Assembly (NCBI GenBank): GCA_963971425.1 | Contig: OZ020524.1 | Coordinates: 4,063,773-4,127,772 of the forward strand | Origin: Bryoerythrophyllum caledonicum | Taxonomy: Eukaryota; Streptophyta; Bryopsida; Pottiales; Pottiaceae | Direction of reading: 5' to 3' | Length of the DNA: 64,000 nucleotides | Part shown: positions 22,396-35,400 of the stretch, in pieces | Numbering within the stretch: position 1 is the stretch's first letter | Layout of the letters: each line of letters opens with the position of its first letter | Notes under the pieces: model-generated | Databases searched by the model: none | Told to the model about the DNA's origin: nothing | Seen by the model: only the letters and a program-made list of their open reading frames with translations | Made by a program: the position numbers and the translations under genes

Positions 22396-23887
22396 GGAAG
22401 GGTTTGATGGACATACCAACTCAGCCCAGCTTCGTACTTTGTGAGTCTGACCACGCTAAAAAAAAAATGAAATGATGAATTCCTCGAGTTCTGAACACAA
22501 TGCATTCCGTTATGACGTCACTTTTCAACCCAAAGATGAAACACTTCAAGCTCTTATTTTCAAATCCCCAAAACACCTAGAAAGCCAAACAAAAATATGA
22601 GCGAGATCAGAGAATGAGCTAATTACTTTCCAAACCTGGTCACCTGCATTTTCAACCCCTGTTTCTACAAAGACATCCGTTCTCCTCTCTGATAGAATAC
22701 AAGACTTTGCAATATAGAATGACCATGCTTGGCTGCGGTTGATTATGGTTGTTCTCTGCAATGGATGTTATGAGGGGGTGTCTTTTGGCTTGAAGGATGT
22801 TGGTCTTATAAGCATATTGTTGTTGTAGAGAGCAGATATTTGTTATGGACCCAAGCCGGTTGGTGTAATGAAATGGAAGATGACTGTAGTGTGCTCATTG
22901 CTTATTTAAGAAGTGCACCATATCCTCCTTAAATGCAAGCTCATCTATTGAACATTGTAGAAAGGGATTGTCTTCTACACTACAGAAGAAACATAGCCAT
23001 GAAAATGATAAAATTCAAGAATTCAATCCATCAAATTTTATTTGTATTTGACTACAACCTTATATATAGAGAGAGATAGATATTTATTTAATTAGATTGA
23101 CATTGTCGCGCAACCAGTGTCACATTTCCATCCTGTTTTGTCATCCAAAGATCAACACTCTTGTATGCATGTGAGCTCCTATAAATGCTTTAAAAAATAT
23201 TCCTAAATCCCATTGTGTTACAACAAGCTCCATTCTACTAAATATAGTTTCTTACCTAAAAACTGTGGTGACTTCTCAATGTTCAATTGTGGTGACTTCT
23301 TATCAAGTTCACAGACCATTGAAATATTCTTACAACTGAAACCAGTCCTCACAAAACACAAGCTCAATGCGGACGATACGCAAACGCAATTGTCTTGTAA
23401 CATTCTTACAAGGATAATCATCATTATATACTACTATTTATTTGAACATGAAATTTGGACTCGGATATCTCCTTGTGCAGTTCAAATTGTTGAGGGTTTT
23501 ATTGCAACAATTCTTCTAAAAAATCAAAAAGGACATTATGTTTTTCTGTGATCTCAATTTCACATAAAATCTCAATCCAACAGTAAACATGTAGGTTATT
23601 GTGTTTTCTCTATGTAGAAAATAAGAAATATAGAAAAGCACAAAATCCCAAAAATGTGTGCCTATTTATATAAAGTTAATTTTGCATAATGCCGAAAAAC
23701 ATTGACTCTTTTTGGTGAATATCCAAAGAAAGCAATGTACAAGAGTAAGAGCATTCTCGCAAAGCACGTTATGTTCAGAAGCTAATACATCTGAAAGAAA
23801 GTACTAATGGATTGCGAGATCATTTTTCAAACTCTGTAGCACAAAAGAGGACCAGGGGCACTCCTTTTCTGTATGAGTATGTGGAAG
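22396..23887. other. AT-rich intergenic DNA, no gene seen
   Basis: Short frames here lack any family resemblance. A small direct duplication, CTGTGGTGACTTCT and TTGTGGTGACTTCT, lies near 23262-23300. The right end should hold the 3' UTR of the membrane-protein gene that ends at 23888. Confidence 0.4.
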
Positions 23888-26800
23888 TTAACCCAGTTTG
23901 ATCTTCCTTGCCAGTGGCGAGCTACCACGACCAGCTATCCGGGCGCCAACCTTGTGGAAGAGAAAGATAAATATAACCGCTGCTAGAGAGACTGTTATTG
24001 TGCCCTCTGGTTGTCGATTGGGCCTTATAAAAGGATGCGGAAAATCCTGCACAACACATCGTATGCCGATTCAAACACAACCAGATAACTTACAGAATAT
24101 ATCCTCACGTAACAGCACTGAAATGAAGAAAACAACTTTGTAGGTAGTATGTCTGAATCGTTACTTGCACATACAATTTGCTCGTGAATGCCAGATAAGG
24201 TTTTCCAAGGATAATAGCACACCTTGTTCCGATTTTCGCATAAATGCACCCAGAATACGTAGAAGGCCATAAACAAGGACGTGATGTAAAGAGATGATCT
24301 CCTGAGCCCACCACCCCCACACAACTCAGCATCAGGAACTGAGTACATGTATCACTTTGTATAAATATTGTGCAACTAGCACATCTCAATGACAGCACAA
24401 CAGTAAGGTTTCTGTGAATTGAATAAGAACTCGTGACGCAAAATTGAACCCGGTTGAGATGGACGTCAAACTGAAGACAAAGCTGCAAATAAGACCAAAT
24501 AGATATGTGCTGAAAAAATACTGGACAAAGAGCTACAGTCAGATACCTGAAAGTGCGCTCTGCTATGAAGAGGTCAGTCCAAGTGAGGAGAGCAGTCCCA
24601 ACATTTATTAATAATGGTATCCACAAAGGAACCCCTGCAATCCTGCAACCGAAAAACAGATTCGTAAACTTGATCCTTTCGAGTGTCGTCTGCCCATTAA
24701 ATACATTATTTCATGTTGCCTTCATGCTGTCAACAAAACTAGGGAGATGACTGACAGTATTCCAAATTTGGTCCCATGAGAAGCATACTCAGCCACCCTA
24801 GGGCATAAACCAGACAGGACTTTACTTGCAGGCTGAAAATGGAAAGTTAGGCACAGAGGTACAATACAGATGGCTCCAGACACGTACAATCCCATCTGCA
24901 GCGTCTTCCTTGCAGCCTCTTGCACACCCATCTTGAGAGGATTTGATGTCCAAAAGATGACAGTCCAGTACACAAGAGTGGCAGAATTGGAAATCTCAAA
25001 GCTCGCACAGGACATCTCATTTGATGTTCGCTTCAGCATTCTTTCCTATCATCAAATGGCAAAAATCATAATCATCAATACGAGGCAGAATGACTACTCT
25101 GGTTTCTTCACAATCCAAATTTTCATCGTCAATGCTGAAACGTATGATGCCAACCATACCGTCCTCGTTAACAAGGCAACTTCAAAAGTGAAGACAGAGT
25201 AGCTATGCAAACATTAGTAATAAAGACCACACATTCCCCTACTCGGTAAGGTTAATATTCTTCGACAGGTTGGTAGCAATTGGTGAGCCAGTATTATATG
25301 CTAATAATGTTGTGAATACCTCGGGAAAGAGATGAGAGAAAAGAGCGATCATCACAGTCACCATCTGAAATGAAAAGCTGCAGAACGTTAAAAACTGCAC
25401 AGAACAGAGTGAATATAAGCAGCTTGGTAAGAAAGTATTACAAGAATCCAGAACATAAATAAAACTCGAACCTCAGGAAGAAAACATGTAAAAGCATACA
25501 CGAGATTGCCTAACATCCAGACGAAGAAAAAATAAAAGAGCACACAGTCACTAACGCAATCAGTCGAGCTTATTAGCATATGAAAACAAGTTTCTCGAGG
25601 GAAAACATTTATTCCAGGTTGATTGCGGAAATCAACTTAAGAAAGTGATGCTTCAATGTAAGTGAAAAGCGAAGTACACACCTTGAAGAACCAGCCAAAT
25701 TCCGACGCTTGAGGCATGTTCGAAGCATGTTTGCTGAAATGCCAGCAAAAGAAAAAAATATATCTGATTGAACAGGATATTTTCTCTGGTTAGCACTCTC
25801 CACAAAAACATGATAAAAAAAACTGCCGACTTGGAACAAATACGTGGTAAACTACGGTCCGTTCTTTGAGAATTTCAGCCACGTCTTACAGAAAACTTCT
25901 AAACGGGTTAAAGGATGCCTACATTTGAATGCGAAGGAGACGATCTAACATGGCAATGGTACATCGAAACAAACTATGGACACATCGTAACACAAGTGCC
26001 GCGCTTGATACTAGAGACCACTAGCCTAATTCTACAGAATAGGCCGCCACGAACATATGTAATCGTGGCTTTTGCTTTAATGAGGAAGTAACACGCCTAA
26101 TCCAGAGTCATTGTCTATTTTCTTTCCAAGCTAATGCGAAGAATTGGCACAATGCTTTAATGAGGAAAAGCCTAAACATAAGTTTCCAGATGATTAGAAA
26201 TCACTCTGCAGACTATCAGCATCCAACGCAAACACGGCCAAGGTTGAAAAACCTTCGAAGATTGTAATTAGAGTGAAATCTCTTCAAGTCCCCTTCAATC
26301 AAATCTAGGCTTGCAAACGCAGACTTACTGAAACTGTAACTGTAGATCGTCTCCTTATTCTACTCTCCATCGACGCATCAATCCCTACCTTCTACAAAAG
26401 GCAATAACATCATATCACCAAATGTATGATATCTCTCACCTCACTCTCGGAATCATTACACTAATCCCGGGCGAACGTGAAAGTAGGACACAATGTAGGA
26501 AACAAGCAACTACAAAGACAGAGCCAATTGGTATCCGGAATTCGAGATAAAAAAACAAGAGAAAACGAAGAAGAAACTGCAACTGCAACTGCAAAACATC
26601 TTCCTATTCAACTCCCGATCAACGCATCACTCTCGAAGGAATTAAAACGACAAAACCGAATGATTTGCATCTCTAACCTCACTCTCGGATTGCAAACCCT
26701 GTCCTCTTCACTAACGAGAGAAGCATCACAAATAAAGAAGCCTCCATTACACTAACCCCGGGCCAATGTGAAATAGGACGAAACAAGCGACATTCGGAAT

Positions 26801-27110
26801 GCGAGATCAAGAAAAAGAAGGAAACGTAGCGAATCGCCTCCCTTTTTCTACTCTCGATCAACGTATCAATCCCGATTCCGATATCAACATATCTCTAAGC
26901 TCACTCTCGGATTGCAAGGATTTCTCTTCACGACGAGAAACCATCGCAAGGAAAAAACTCTCCATTACGGTAACGCCATGCGAAAGAAGCACGAGAGAAA
27001 ATTTGACACGAGGAATGCAAGGCTTACACGAGGAAGGAGACGAGGTGGAAGAGGAAGCAGGCGTTGGAGGCAGGCGTGCTCGCGGTGCGGCCGCTGCTGG
27101 TGCTCGCCAT
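23888..27110 (-). CDS. Small polytopic membrane protein, possibly AIG1/FAR-17a-like, 7 exons
   Basis: Minus-strand exons 27110-27028, 25733-25682, 25364-25320, 25045-24868, 24634-24547, 24301-24223 and 24046-23888 have consensus borders and join in phase to 227 residues. Several hydrophobic segments are visible: near 18-28, 44-58, 75-92, 108-140, 152-170 and 190-206. The pattern LLINVGTALLTWTDLFI followed by SLYITSLFMAFYVFWVH and then FPHPF resembles the C-terminal half of the AIG1/FAR-17a family, whose animal members hydrolyse certain lipids. That assignment rests on pattern only. The C-terminus is basic (ARKIKLG). Intron 1 is 1.3 kb and carries a 245-bp tandem triplication. A further small exon inside it cannot be excluded, although the phases fit without one. 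Confidence 0.6.
26355..26990. repeat. Tandem triplication, unit about 245 bp, in an intron
   Basis: Three successive units share the order TCTACTC-ATC-ACGCATCAATCCC, then CTCACTCTCGGATTGCA, then CCATTAC and, in the first two, CTAA-CCCGGGC-AATGTGAAA. Units begin near 26357, 26603 and 26847. All lie in intron 1 of the minus-strand membrane-protein gene, close to its first exon. Confidence 0.75.
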
Positions 27111-27430
27111 GGCGATGGCGGTGGCTTTGTGTCTGTCTGTCTGTCTGCGCTCGGTTTCTGCTTTTAACTTAGTCTTCACTCTTCAGCTCAAGTCGCCTTC
27201 CAAGACGCGTCTTGGGTTCCTTCTGTTTGCCGTGACGATGGACGAACTTCGTCATCGGAGAGGCCGAGGGGCGACGGCGTTCGTCAAGTTCTGGGGAGGT
27301 CGTCGTGTTCGGAGACGATCGTGAGTGTTCGTCGTTCCAGGGGACGGTGATGGACGGTCGGTTCGTCAGTCTATTGCTGCGTTCACACTGGGTGAGGGAT
27401 GATGCTGAAAATAAGCTAAGTGTTCAAGCG
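27111..27430 (-). promoter_or_regulatory. Upstream region of the membrane-protein gene
   Basis: A GC-richer stretch just before the ATG at 27110, with a CTGT repeat near 27129-27148. It presumably contains the 5' UTR and promoter. No specific element is assigned. Confidence 0.35.
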
Positions 27431-27723
27431 AAGAATAGAAATATCACTCTCAACCTTGATAAATGAATTAAAAATCATGAGAAGCGTCGTGTTGTAATGT
27501 AGAATGTCATGGTCCATTCTTGAATGATTTGGTAAATGATTTGCCCCATTCCTCGAAGACAAAGTTAAGAGAATTATTTCAAGTTGACTTTATATTAATC
27601 CCTTGTGCTTACTTAGAAAAGGTGAGTAATGTGGTAAGTAGGACCATAGTAAATTGCAAGTTTGATGGGATGTACAACTATCAAAACATCTAGGACCTTT
27701 CTGAAGGACATTTGATTTAGACC

Positions 27724-27820
27724 ACTGTTAGTGAAGCTTTGAAGGATGTATATAGTTGTGTAGGAAACATTGTTAGTGAAGTTTTGAAGGATATATGTAG
27801 TTGTATAGGAAACATAATAG
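27724..27820. repeat. Two-copy tandem repeat, about 46 bp
   Basis: Two adjacent units of GTTAGTGAAG.TTTGAAGGAT followed by TAGTTGT.TAGGAAACAT, at 27727-27772 and 27773-27818. Confidence 0.85.
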
Positions 27821-28174
27821 GAATGGACAACGATATAATGATGGGAACAGACAGACATTCTATTCGGATAGGCCTCTTGGAGGTCATAGTTCTTCTATCT
27901 TTCTTAAGAAGAAGAAGAACTCCGGTCTTCGAAGGAGACCGACATGAATATAGTGTTTGTTCATTCTTTTCACTAAGCATATGGCCACCGGACATAGGCT
28001 AGTGTAATAGAACTACTCCCCCCTCTCGAAGGTAAACACTTTTTTACACTAAGTGCTTCCCTATACTAATTGCCTTAAAGACAACCGACATGTCATCTCT
28101 CCCAAGGGCTTTGTGGGTCCCCATACAACGAGGCTATGGGACCCCCCACCATAATTGGGTGGACTATGGTGGTA

Positions 28175-28260
28175 GGCACCACGCCGGCAATAGGACTTGA
28201 ACTCACAACCACCTCACCAGTGTGCCATGACCCAAACCACTACACCATGGCCGTGGTGCC
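28175..28260 (-). repeat. tRNA-derived unit (SINE head or tRNA-like pseudogene)
   Basis: Read on the minus strand, an A-box-like TGGTGTAGTGG and a B-box-like GAGTTCAAGTCC stand at tRNA-like spacing. The 86-nt unit is closed by GGCACCACGGCC and GGCGTGGTGCC, which pair over 11 bases with one bulge. The cloverleaf does not fit a standard tRNA because the A box is displaced inward and the T stem is poor. A tRNA-derived SINE is therefore more likely than a working tRNA gene. No A-rich tail is evident. Confidence 0.5.
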
Positions 28261-28264
28261 TCTT

Positions 28265-31200
28265 TCTTTCTCACATAGTAGAGAAGGAAGTAATGTCATC
28301 TCCTTTTACAACATCCCTGTCCATCTTACCAAAATTCACCATCATCTACCGAGTCCCACTCCTTGTATCTACCATAGGAATAGATACTTGCTAACCCAGT
28401 CCAGTTTTATAATGAAATGGTCGTTTTAAAAAATGTTGTTGTAAAGAAAGTTGATTGTATAAGAAACTCTGAAAAAAGAAAGTTTTTGTACTACAAATTC
28501 ATACGGTGCAAATATAATCATTTATATATGTCTGGTAAATGGAAGGTCACAAATAAATAACATATTACTAATATGTTTGTGAATAGGATGAATTTTTCAT
28601 ACAACTTATATTTTATTAATATTAATCATATAAAATTGTATATATTCAATAAAAGTGGCTTTGGCTAAATTTAAGGATAAGCTTGTCTAATTTTATTTAT
28701 ATTAATATGTTACCAATACACAAATATTATATGATTTAAAGTACAAATGTTGTAGAGAAACTATTGGGTTGTTGAATGTATTATCGACCTTTATTTTGAG
28801 TATCAACATATAGGCTCATTTCAAATATGTATAGTTCAAAATATACAAATAATTGTATTAGATATATACAATCATTTGCACACATATGATTTATGAAAAC
28901 CATTTTCTTTCTAAAAATTTAGTTTGGTCCGTAAAGCACTAACTTAGCTCATAGCATCGCCGCTAAAATTATCCAATTTAGGAATTGCTGATCAAAACTT
29001 GATAGATGATAAAAGTTCCGATAGAGCAACAACAATCTCCCAATATCCATGTCTCAACACAATACTGTATCCCGGCAGCAATAATTCACCTCAAATATAT
29101 AATCCAACTAATTTCATCCAAGGGATTCTGGCACAATAACGTCTGAGATCGTCGGACAAAAAATATTTTCAATTTAATATAGGGACAAGCTATCCCTACT
29201 TCTATACTTACTCAAAAATTTGTTTCATGAAAAACATAAATTCTGATATACTAAAGGCTCTTACGTCCTTCACATCCCATTATCATCCATGAAATATTCA
29301 ATCCACACATTCAAAGACTAAAACACTCTTGGATACATTCTGACAGTAAAGGGCTCTGCCAAGTTTCTTACGAAAGCGAAGCATCTAAAACCAAGAATAT
29401 ACCTGAAACCGCTAACATGTACTCCTTTCCTTCAATTCAGAGGAAGAATGTAGCTTTGTAGTACATGCATGAACTGTTTGGCTCGGGAAGATAAGGCATG
29501 TACTGGGGAGCTACATCTCGGGCCTGAAATCAAAGAAATGATTACATATTAACGGTTTCAGGTACATTCTCGGTCTGAGTACGAAATCTATTATCCTGAA
29601 ACAGATACGGTCTATCCATTCATTCAAGTGCTTTGTACGAATGGCATTTACTCCTCATATTTCCACAGACGCTTCAATAAATTTAGCTCCGTGCTAACAT
29701 TTATGCAATGATTGGGTTAATGAGCCATTCAAATGCACCAACATTTTGAATAAATCTTTGTGTTCTTTAGTAATGAAATTAAACAATCAACCAATTTTTA
29801 ACGGAATTAGACAATCCATTTTATATTTTAAAATATTAATATTCTTAGACTTGGTATAAATAGTGAACAATATTTAACCCCTACAAGACCAAGTGTTCCT
29901 TTGGAGGACTTTAACTGCAATTATCTTTTGAAAATTCACAAAAGTTTTACCACATCTAAACCTGTTATATGTTTAGAAGAAGATCCTCTGATCTCATTCT
30001 CTAAAATTTCACCTTGGTACCGGTAGTTTTTAATCAATGGAGTAAGTATTCCTCCAAAATGCTTGGGTCCTTTAGGGATTAATAGAAAAAAATTTGGTCT
30101 CCTTTTCAACTTATGATATCAATATTGGTGGAAGATAAAAGGAATAAAACTTTATGAACAACCTCACATGTTGTACTCAAAATGACGGTGTAAACTTTAC
30201 ATGATAGCAGCTCTTTTTTGTATTTATCAACTATTTATTTTTTATTTTTTTGTTAATGTTGTGATGTTAAGATTTATGTGGTTTACTCATTCATTATGTC
30301 CATTGTTTTACTCTCCATGTTGAACCATTTTCATAAGGTTGTAATTTAATTATATTATTTGTTGTAAAATTTCATCCTCTTTAATTATACTCAATGTCCA
30401 TTCTTCGGTCTTCATAGATTTTTAGGCTTCTAAATTCACCATTCTAACCATCGACGTTATGATTTTTGCATGCTAAGAATTTACGCTACAAGAAAAAGAC
30501 TAACTTTGCTCATTTTAAGATGTTGATCCAAGTGAATTGAATTTTTAATTATTCCATGTCTTGAGACATGGTCCATTCAACAGTAACTTGTTGCACCCCT
30601 TGTGAACTAAAAAAACATTAATGAACTTGCATAATCCATGGTGCACAATGAGTGCAATGAATTCACCCATCATTTTCTACTTTACTAATGTTTTCGAGTG
30701 TCTTTTTTTTTGAGTTTGGGCCTGGTGCTAGTGTAAAACAATTTTATTTACACTGTAAAAAAGAATTATCACGTTTCATAAAAACCACCATCCATTTCAT
30801 CCCCATGGTCATCTTTCATCCATATACATCCGTTGTAGATGAAAGTTAATGATAAAACACATTTTTTGGGGATGAATTCTAAAAACAGCACTTTCAAAAA
30901 TCAGATCCATACACCATATCACCTTCACCAAAATACAGACAAAGAATATTAAATTTCCATTTCAAATTTCAACATTTCCAAACTCTTTATCATGTCTTTC
31001 CACATGAAATTTTGATAGATTTTGGAGAACATTAACAACTAAAAATTCTTCTTGAATAATTAAATGAGTGCTAAAGTTATAAAAGTATTAGAAAGGAGGA
31101 GGGAAGGCGCTGCTACACTTACTATGGTATTAGATGTAGATCAACATCAAAAATTACTTACCTCACTATGTAAATCACTCTTTGAAAAACAAGTTAAAAT

Positions 31201-31300
31201 TTAGTGTAATATGCTATACAATGAGGTAAATATCAAGCCCATATAGGAGGATGGGCAAACCTATCATAGAGAGTAAAATACATGCTTGAATATATGGTTC
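28265..31300. other. Long AT-rich intergenic stretch with one possible isolated exon
   Basis: About 3 kb with AT content clearly above the rest and no gene-length frame. The one coding-like piece is the minus-strand block 29523-29437. The remainder shows homopolymer runs and no recognisable domain. Confidence 0.4.
29437..29523 (-). pseudogene. Possible isolated terminal exon
   Basis: After a good acceptor (TTTGATTTCAG) a 28-codon frame begins ARDVAPQYMPYLPEPN and ends at a TGA. An upstream piece near 29695-29655 could read ELNLLKRLWKYE. I recognise no family. It may be the remnant of a lost gene or chance. Confidence 0.25.
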
Positions 31301-31306
31301 CCGACT

Positions 31307-31327
31307 GACGTTTAACCCTTAAACGTC
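31307..31327. repeat. Near-perfect palindrome
   Basis: GACGTTTAA and TTAAACGTC flank a CCC centre. The same left part (TCCCGA-TG-CGTTTAACC) recurs near 31522-31545, and the family B repeat starting at 31637 ends in AAGGGTTAAGGG words. These may be ends of one repeat element of about 600 bp. Confidence 0.6.
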
Positions 31328-31636
31328 AAAAGGTGCCGCTGGTGGGCACAATATTCTACATGTAACATGTTGTATTTGAACATGAAAAGGTTGAGATATT
31401 GAAATGACCTCCAAGTGAGATATATTGAAGAATTCTCAATCCAAAGATGTAAGTCTTGTTAAAATTGAGTACATGTTTTGTATTCTACATAGTAATATAC
31501 GTCCTTAATATATATAGGATTCCCGATTGTCGTTTAACCGTACAGGGCCGATCGACCACATATGGGTCGATTCTAGACAAAAACCTTAGTAGAAAGCGCT
31601 ACAAGTCACCTCAAAGGAAAAAATTGACCATGACTT

Positions 31637-31895
31637 AAACGTGGAGGAAGATGGCCATCTTTTGAGACTATCGCCACCGCAATCGGTGCAAGCATCAATG
31701 AGCTACAATGATTTCCAAGAAACAAGTTCGTAGATTTTTGTTCTGAAACGTAACCACTGCGTAGATGCCAATACGCATGATATAATTCACTCGTAGATCC
31801 TCTCAAGCAAAAAAAAAAAGGAAAAAAAAAGAAAATAAAGAAAAAGCTCATTGACCTTAAAGGGTTAAGGGTTAAGGGTAAAGGGTGAACAGCAA
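31637..31895 (+). repeat. Dispersed repeat family B, copy 2
   Basis: Second copy of the repeat at 22180-22395, same orientation, expanded by an A-rich insertion near 31808-31845 and by extra GGGTTAA units at the end. Confidence 0.75.
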
Positions 31896-31899
31896 AAGT

Positions 31900-32449
31900 A
31901 ACATCAAAGGTGCGAAAAAGCGAAGGGGGAGGGAAAAGGTGTTGCCACTCCGATCGAGATGAGAAAGCAAACGGAAGAGGAAAGTGGGAGCGTCATGAGG
32001 AGCGGCATCGCAAACATCCGCCAGAAGCGCGGACGCCCATCGTCACACAACCAAAATACTTCGCCACAACAACAAAACCACGCACGTCGAACAGGTTTCT
32101 CGCCAGATCAACTTAGCCAGATGCGCATTCGCGTCCCGCAGCGAGCGCGAGGGAGGGTTTCTGTCGCCGCTTCCTCCTCCATCTCTCGCAGGAGGAGCTT
32201 TGCTGCGTCGCATTGGTGACTAGATCGGGCTCCTCCTCATGGTGTGTGGATCCGGGGGTTTTGGCGTGGATCCGGGGGTTTTGGCGTGGATCCGGACGTG
32301 GTTGGAGGGTTTAGGGATGGATCTCGGCGGGGGATTGGTGCGGTGAGCGCGGCTCTTGCGTTGTTTTAGGGATTAGTGGAGTGCTGTTCGGGAGTCGCAC
32401 GCACGGGAGGTTTGGTTTAGGTTGCGGCCGTTAGCAGGAGGAGGAGAAT
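31900..32449 (+). promoter_or_regulatory. Promoter/5' UTR of the kinesin-like calmodulin-binding protein gene
   Basis: A GC-rich stretch before the ATG at 32450. Short open frames here have 5'-UTR-like composition and no family resemblance. Confidence 0.4.
32246..32295. repeat. 20-bp tandem repeat, 2.5 copies, upstream of the kinesin gene
   Basis: The unit GTGGATCCGGGGGTTTTGGC occurs at 32246 and 32266, and its first ten bases again at 32286. It lies in the presumed 5' UTR or promoter. Confidence 0.9.
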
Positions 32450-35400
32450 ATGGCCTCGGACCTGTCTCACGTTAATGACGTGAGAGTGGAGTATATCCGG
32501 AGCAGGCGGCCGGCCAGCTCTTCCAATGGCGCCACGACGCCTGTTCGGGCGCCACCGTATGCCGCGCCCGACGACGACATGGATAGCGACAATGGCTCGT
32601 ACGTGTGCTCTCTCCTTTTTTAAGTTTTTGAGATTTGCTGTTAGCTATGGATTCCGACGAAAGTACGCTGAGAGTCATCTTTGTTGTCACAGTAGTAGAG
32701 GCAATCGCGCAAACATCTATTCTGGCGATGTTCAGCCACAAGATCAGAGCGAAGGTGCCAGAGAGGCCAATGGAGGGTAGTGCTCTTGCTCCTTCCCCCC
32801 TGACGAGCGAATTTTGATCATGTTTGATTAAATGCTTCTCCCTCCTGTAGCACATGTCCTCCTGTAGAAGCACAGCTCACTTAAATGACGAGCGTAACAC
32901 TTTCATAGCTTTTGACTGGAATGTAGGGCATCGGTTTGGGAGGCTCTATCATGACCTAGCAGGCCACTGTCGTAGCTTCATGCATGCACGCACCGTTTGA
33001 TTTGAGTGTTTTTAAAAAAAAATTAATTTCATTTTTACAGTAGAAAAAGTGGCTGAGGAACACGTTGTACCAGGCTCCTGTATACGGTGGTAGTTGAAGA
33101 TCTGACATTTTTGGAGTAATTAGGGTTTTCACGTTATAGCATTGACTGGCATCTTGGAACGATTGAAATTCTCTGCGGAATTCGTTGAAGCTGAGTATTG
33201 AAGAGCTTTGGGATTAGGCGTCTTCCACTTGCAGCGTTTAGATTCATGTAGCAGTTACTATTCGATTTTATATTCCTCTGAACGTCGGGAGTGACGACAT
33301 TTGATTCTTTTAGCTCCAACTTTTATTGTCATATGGACTGTGCCTCATGAGATGGTGTGATGTGTGATCAGGCCTGGTTCACTGTCAACTTCCTTGGCTC
33401 CAGAGTTGGCAGGTGCCTCGCAGATTCTAGAGAAGTATCAGGTACGACATTGTCTCTGTAGTTATGAATTCAGTCAGATTGTTGCTAGTCAAGATGCTGT
33501 ATTGTAGCAAGGTCATCAGGCGGCTTTGTACGAGGTTTCAGTGCCATGCCCTCAGGTGTTGATTGCTTCTGGCTCTGCGCAGGTGGAAGCCTTTCTGAAA
33601 GCAATGCACAGGCAGTTGCAGAACGGAGGGAAAAGGTCGTTCTTTGGAAAGAGGGCTGTTAACCCTCAAGGGCGCGACAAGTACACAGTTGAAGACATGC
33701 TATGTTTTCAGCGGGTACATCATCTTTTCACTATGCACATTAGAATGGTATTTCCACCGTCTTTTATGTGTTGCTGACGGGATAGTTGTTATTTCAGGAA
33801 CCTATCCCCACGTCTCTCTTGCGCATTAACGCAGACCTGATGAGTCGTGCCATGAAGCTCTTCCAGGTAATTTTTGCTGGATCATAAACTGGTTTTCTCG
33901 CAGTTGAATGCACTGTGAGGAGTCATTTGTATTTTTCTCATTCTTTGTTGATGTGCTATCCCTTGTTGACGCTCTTTCTTTTCTCTCACTTGCAGGTTGT
34001 TCTCAAGTACACGGGTATAACCGATGTAGGACCTTCAAGTGCACCTACCGGACAGGAGCAGATTGATCTTCTCCGGAAGCTTTACAAGCACACCTTGAAG
34101 AGAACCGAGCTTCGTGATGAACTGTTTGCACAGTTGGCAAAACAGACACGGAACAATCCAGACAGGTGAGTGCGAATGTATTGCAGTTGCATGATGGTGG
34201 ACATGTCCTCGTTTCTCTGGTGAGTTGATAGGTTTTAAGAAATGAAATGACACGAGTAAATTTTGAAAGATGTACTCTATACAGATGTCTATTATTGTGT
34301 CAACGTAAGTTACTGTCATCTGGCAGCGATTTGGAGTTGATTCAAGGAAACAAAGAAGACCACTTTCGGGCTTCATTCAACTAATTTTTGGGTAGCTTCA
34401 GATAATCACAGTTGTGTTTTGTAATCAACAGTATGCTCGAGTGTGCTAAAAGTGTTCATTCCAAGATCTCGTCCAAAGTCAACTTTTTGACTCAAATTTG
34501 CATCGGCTTCAAGTGGATTTGTTGCCATAATAATTTATTTGCGTGTGGATACTTTTTTGATGAAAATATCTCGCATTGTGATAGGTCAAGCCTTCTGAAG
34601 ACATGGGAGCTTTTGTTCATGTGCTCTTCGGCGATGCCTCCTGGGAAGGAATTTGGCACATATTTATCAGAGTACGTTCACGAGGTGGCCAACTCACCAT
34701 CAGTTGATCCTGCTTTGCAAATGCTTGCTCTAAATACATGGAATGCGTTGAAGCGGTCTGTCAAAGGTGGGCCCCGACGGGTGGATCCAACTCAAGAAGA
34801 GATAGAAGCATTGTTAGAAGGACGGAAACTTACTACAATTGCCTTCTTCTTGGATGAGACATTTGAAGACATTACCTACGACATGACAACAACTGTTTCA
34901 GATGCTGTAGAGGTAGTCATATTTCTTTTATTCAATGTTTCTTCCCGAGATGATTTCGTTTGTATGAAGGTTTTCGATTCAGATCTTGGGTGTTTGTCGA
35001 CAATTATATTTGTGTGAAAGGGATAGGCTTTGGTATGGTTATGGCTATAACCGTTGGCTTTCATAATCAATATTTTGACATGAAGTGGGGTTATTTATTG
35101 ACAGGAACTGGCAGGCATCATAAAATTGTCTTCTTATAATACTTTCAGTCTGTTTGAGTGCCGGAAAAGTTCGAACGGGTCGAGATCTCTGGATTCCACT
35201 ATCGGTGAGTACCTCTGATCTCTTCCACTTGCTATTTCTGTCTGCAGATAAGTTTTCCTAATTACATACAAAATGCTACTAGTCTAGACTGGATACGTAT
35301 GCTCGAGGATTTTAGCTGGAAGTTTGCATGGATTTCTGATTTAATCTAGTATGAGGTTGCGAAGCAGTTGTTCCATCGCCTGTTTCCAACTTGCTTTTCG

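Noticed and set aside
28175-28260. Functional tRNA gene
   Set aside because: A and B boxes are present but the A box is displaced inward, the T stem is poor and no anticodon stem of normal form can be drawn.
31606-31851. Phe-rich minus-strand frame
   Set aside because: Made by the A-rich insertion in a dispersed repeat copy.
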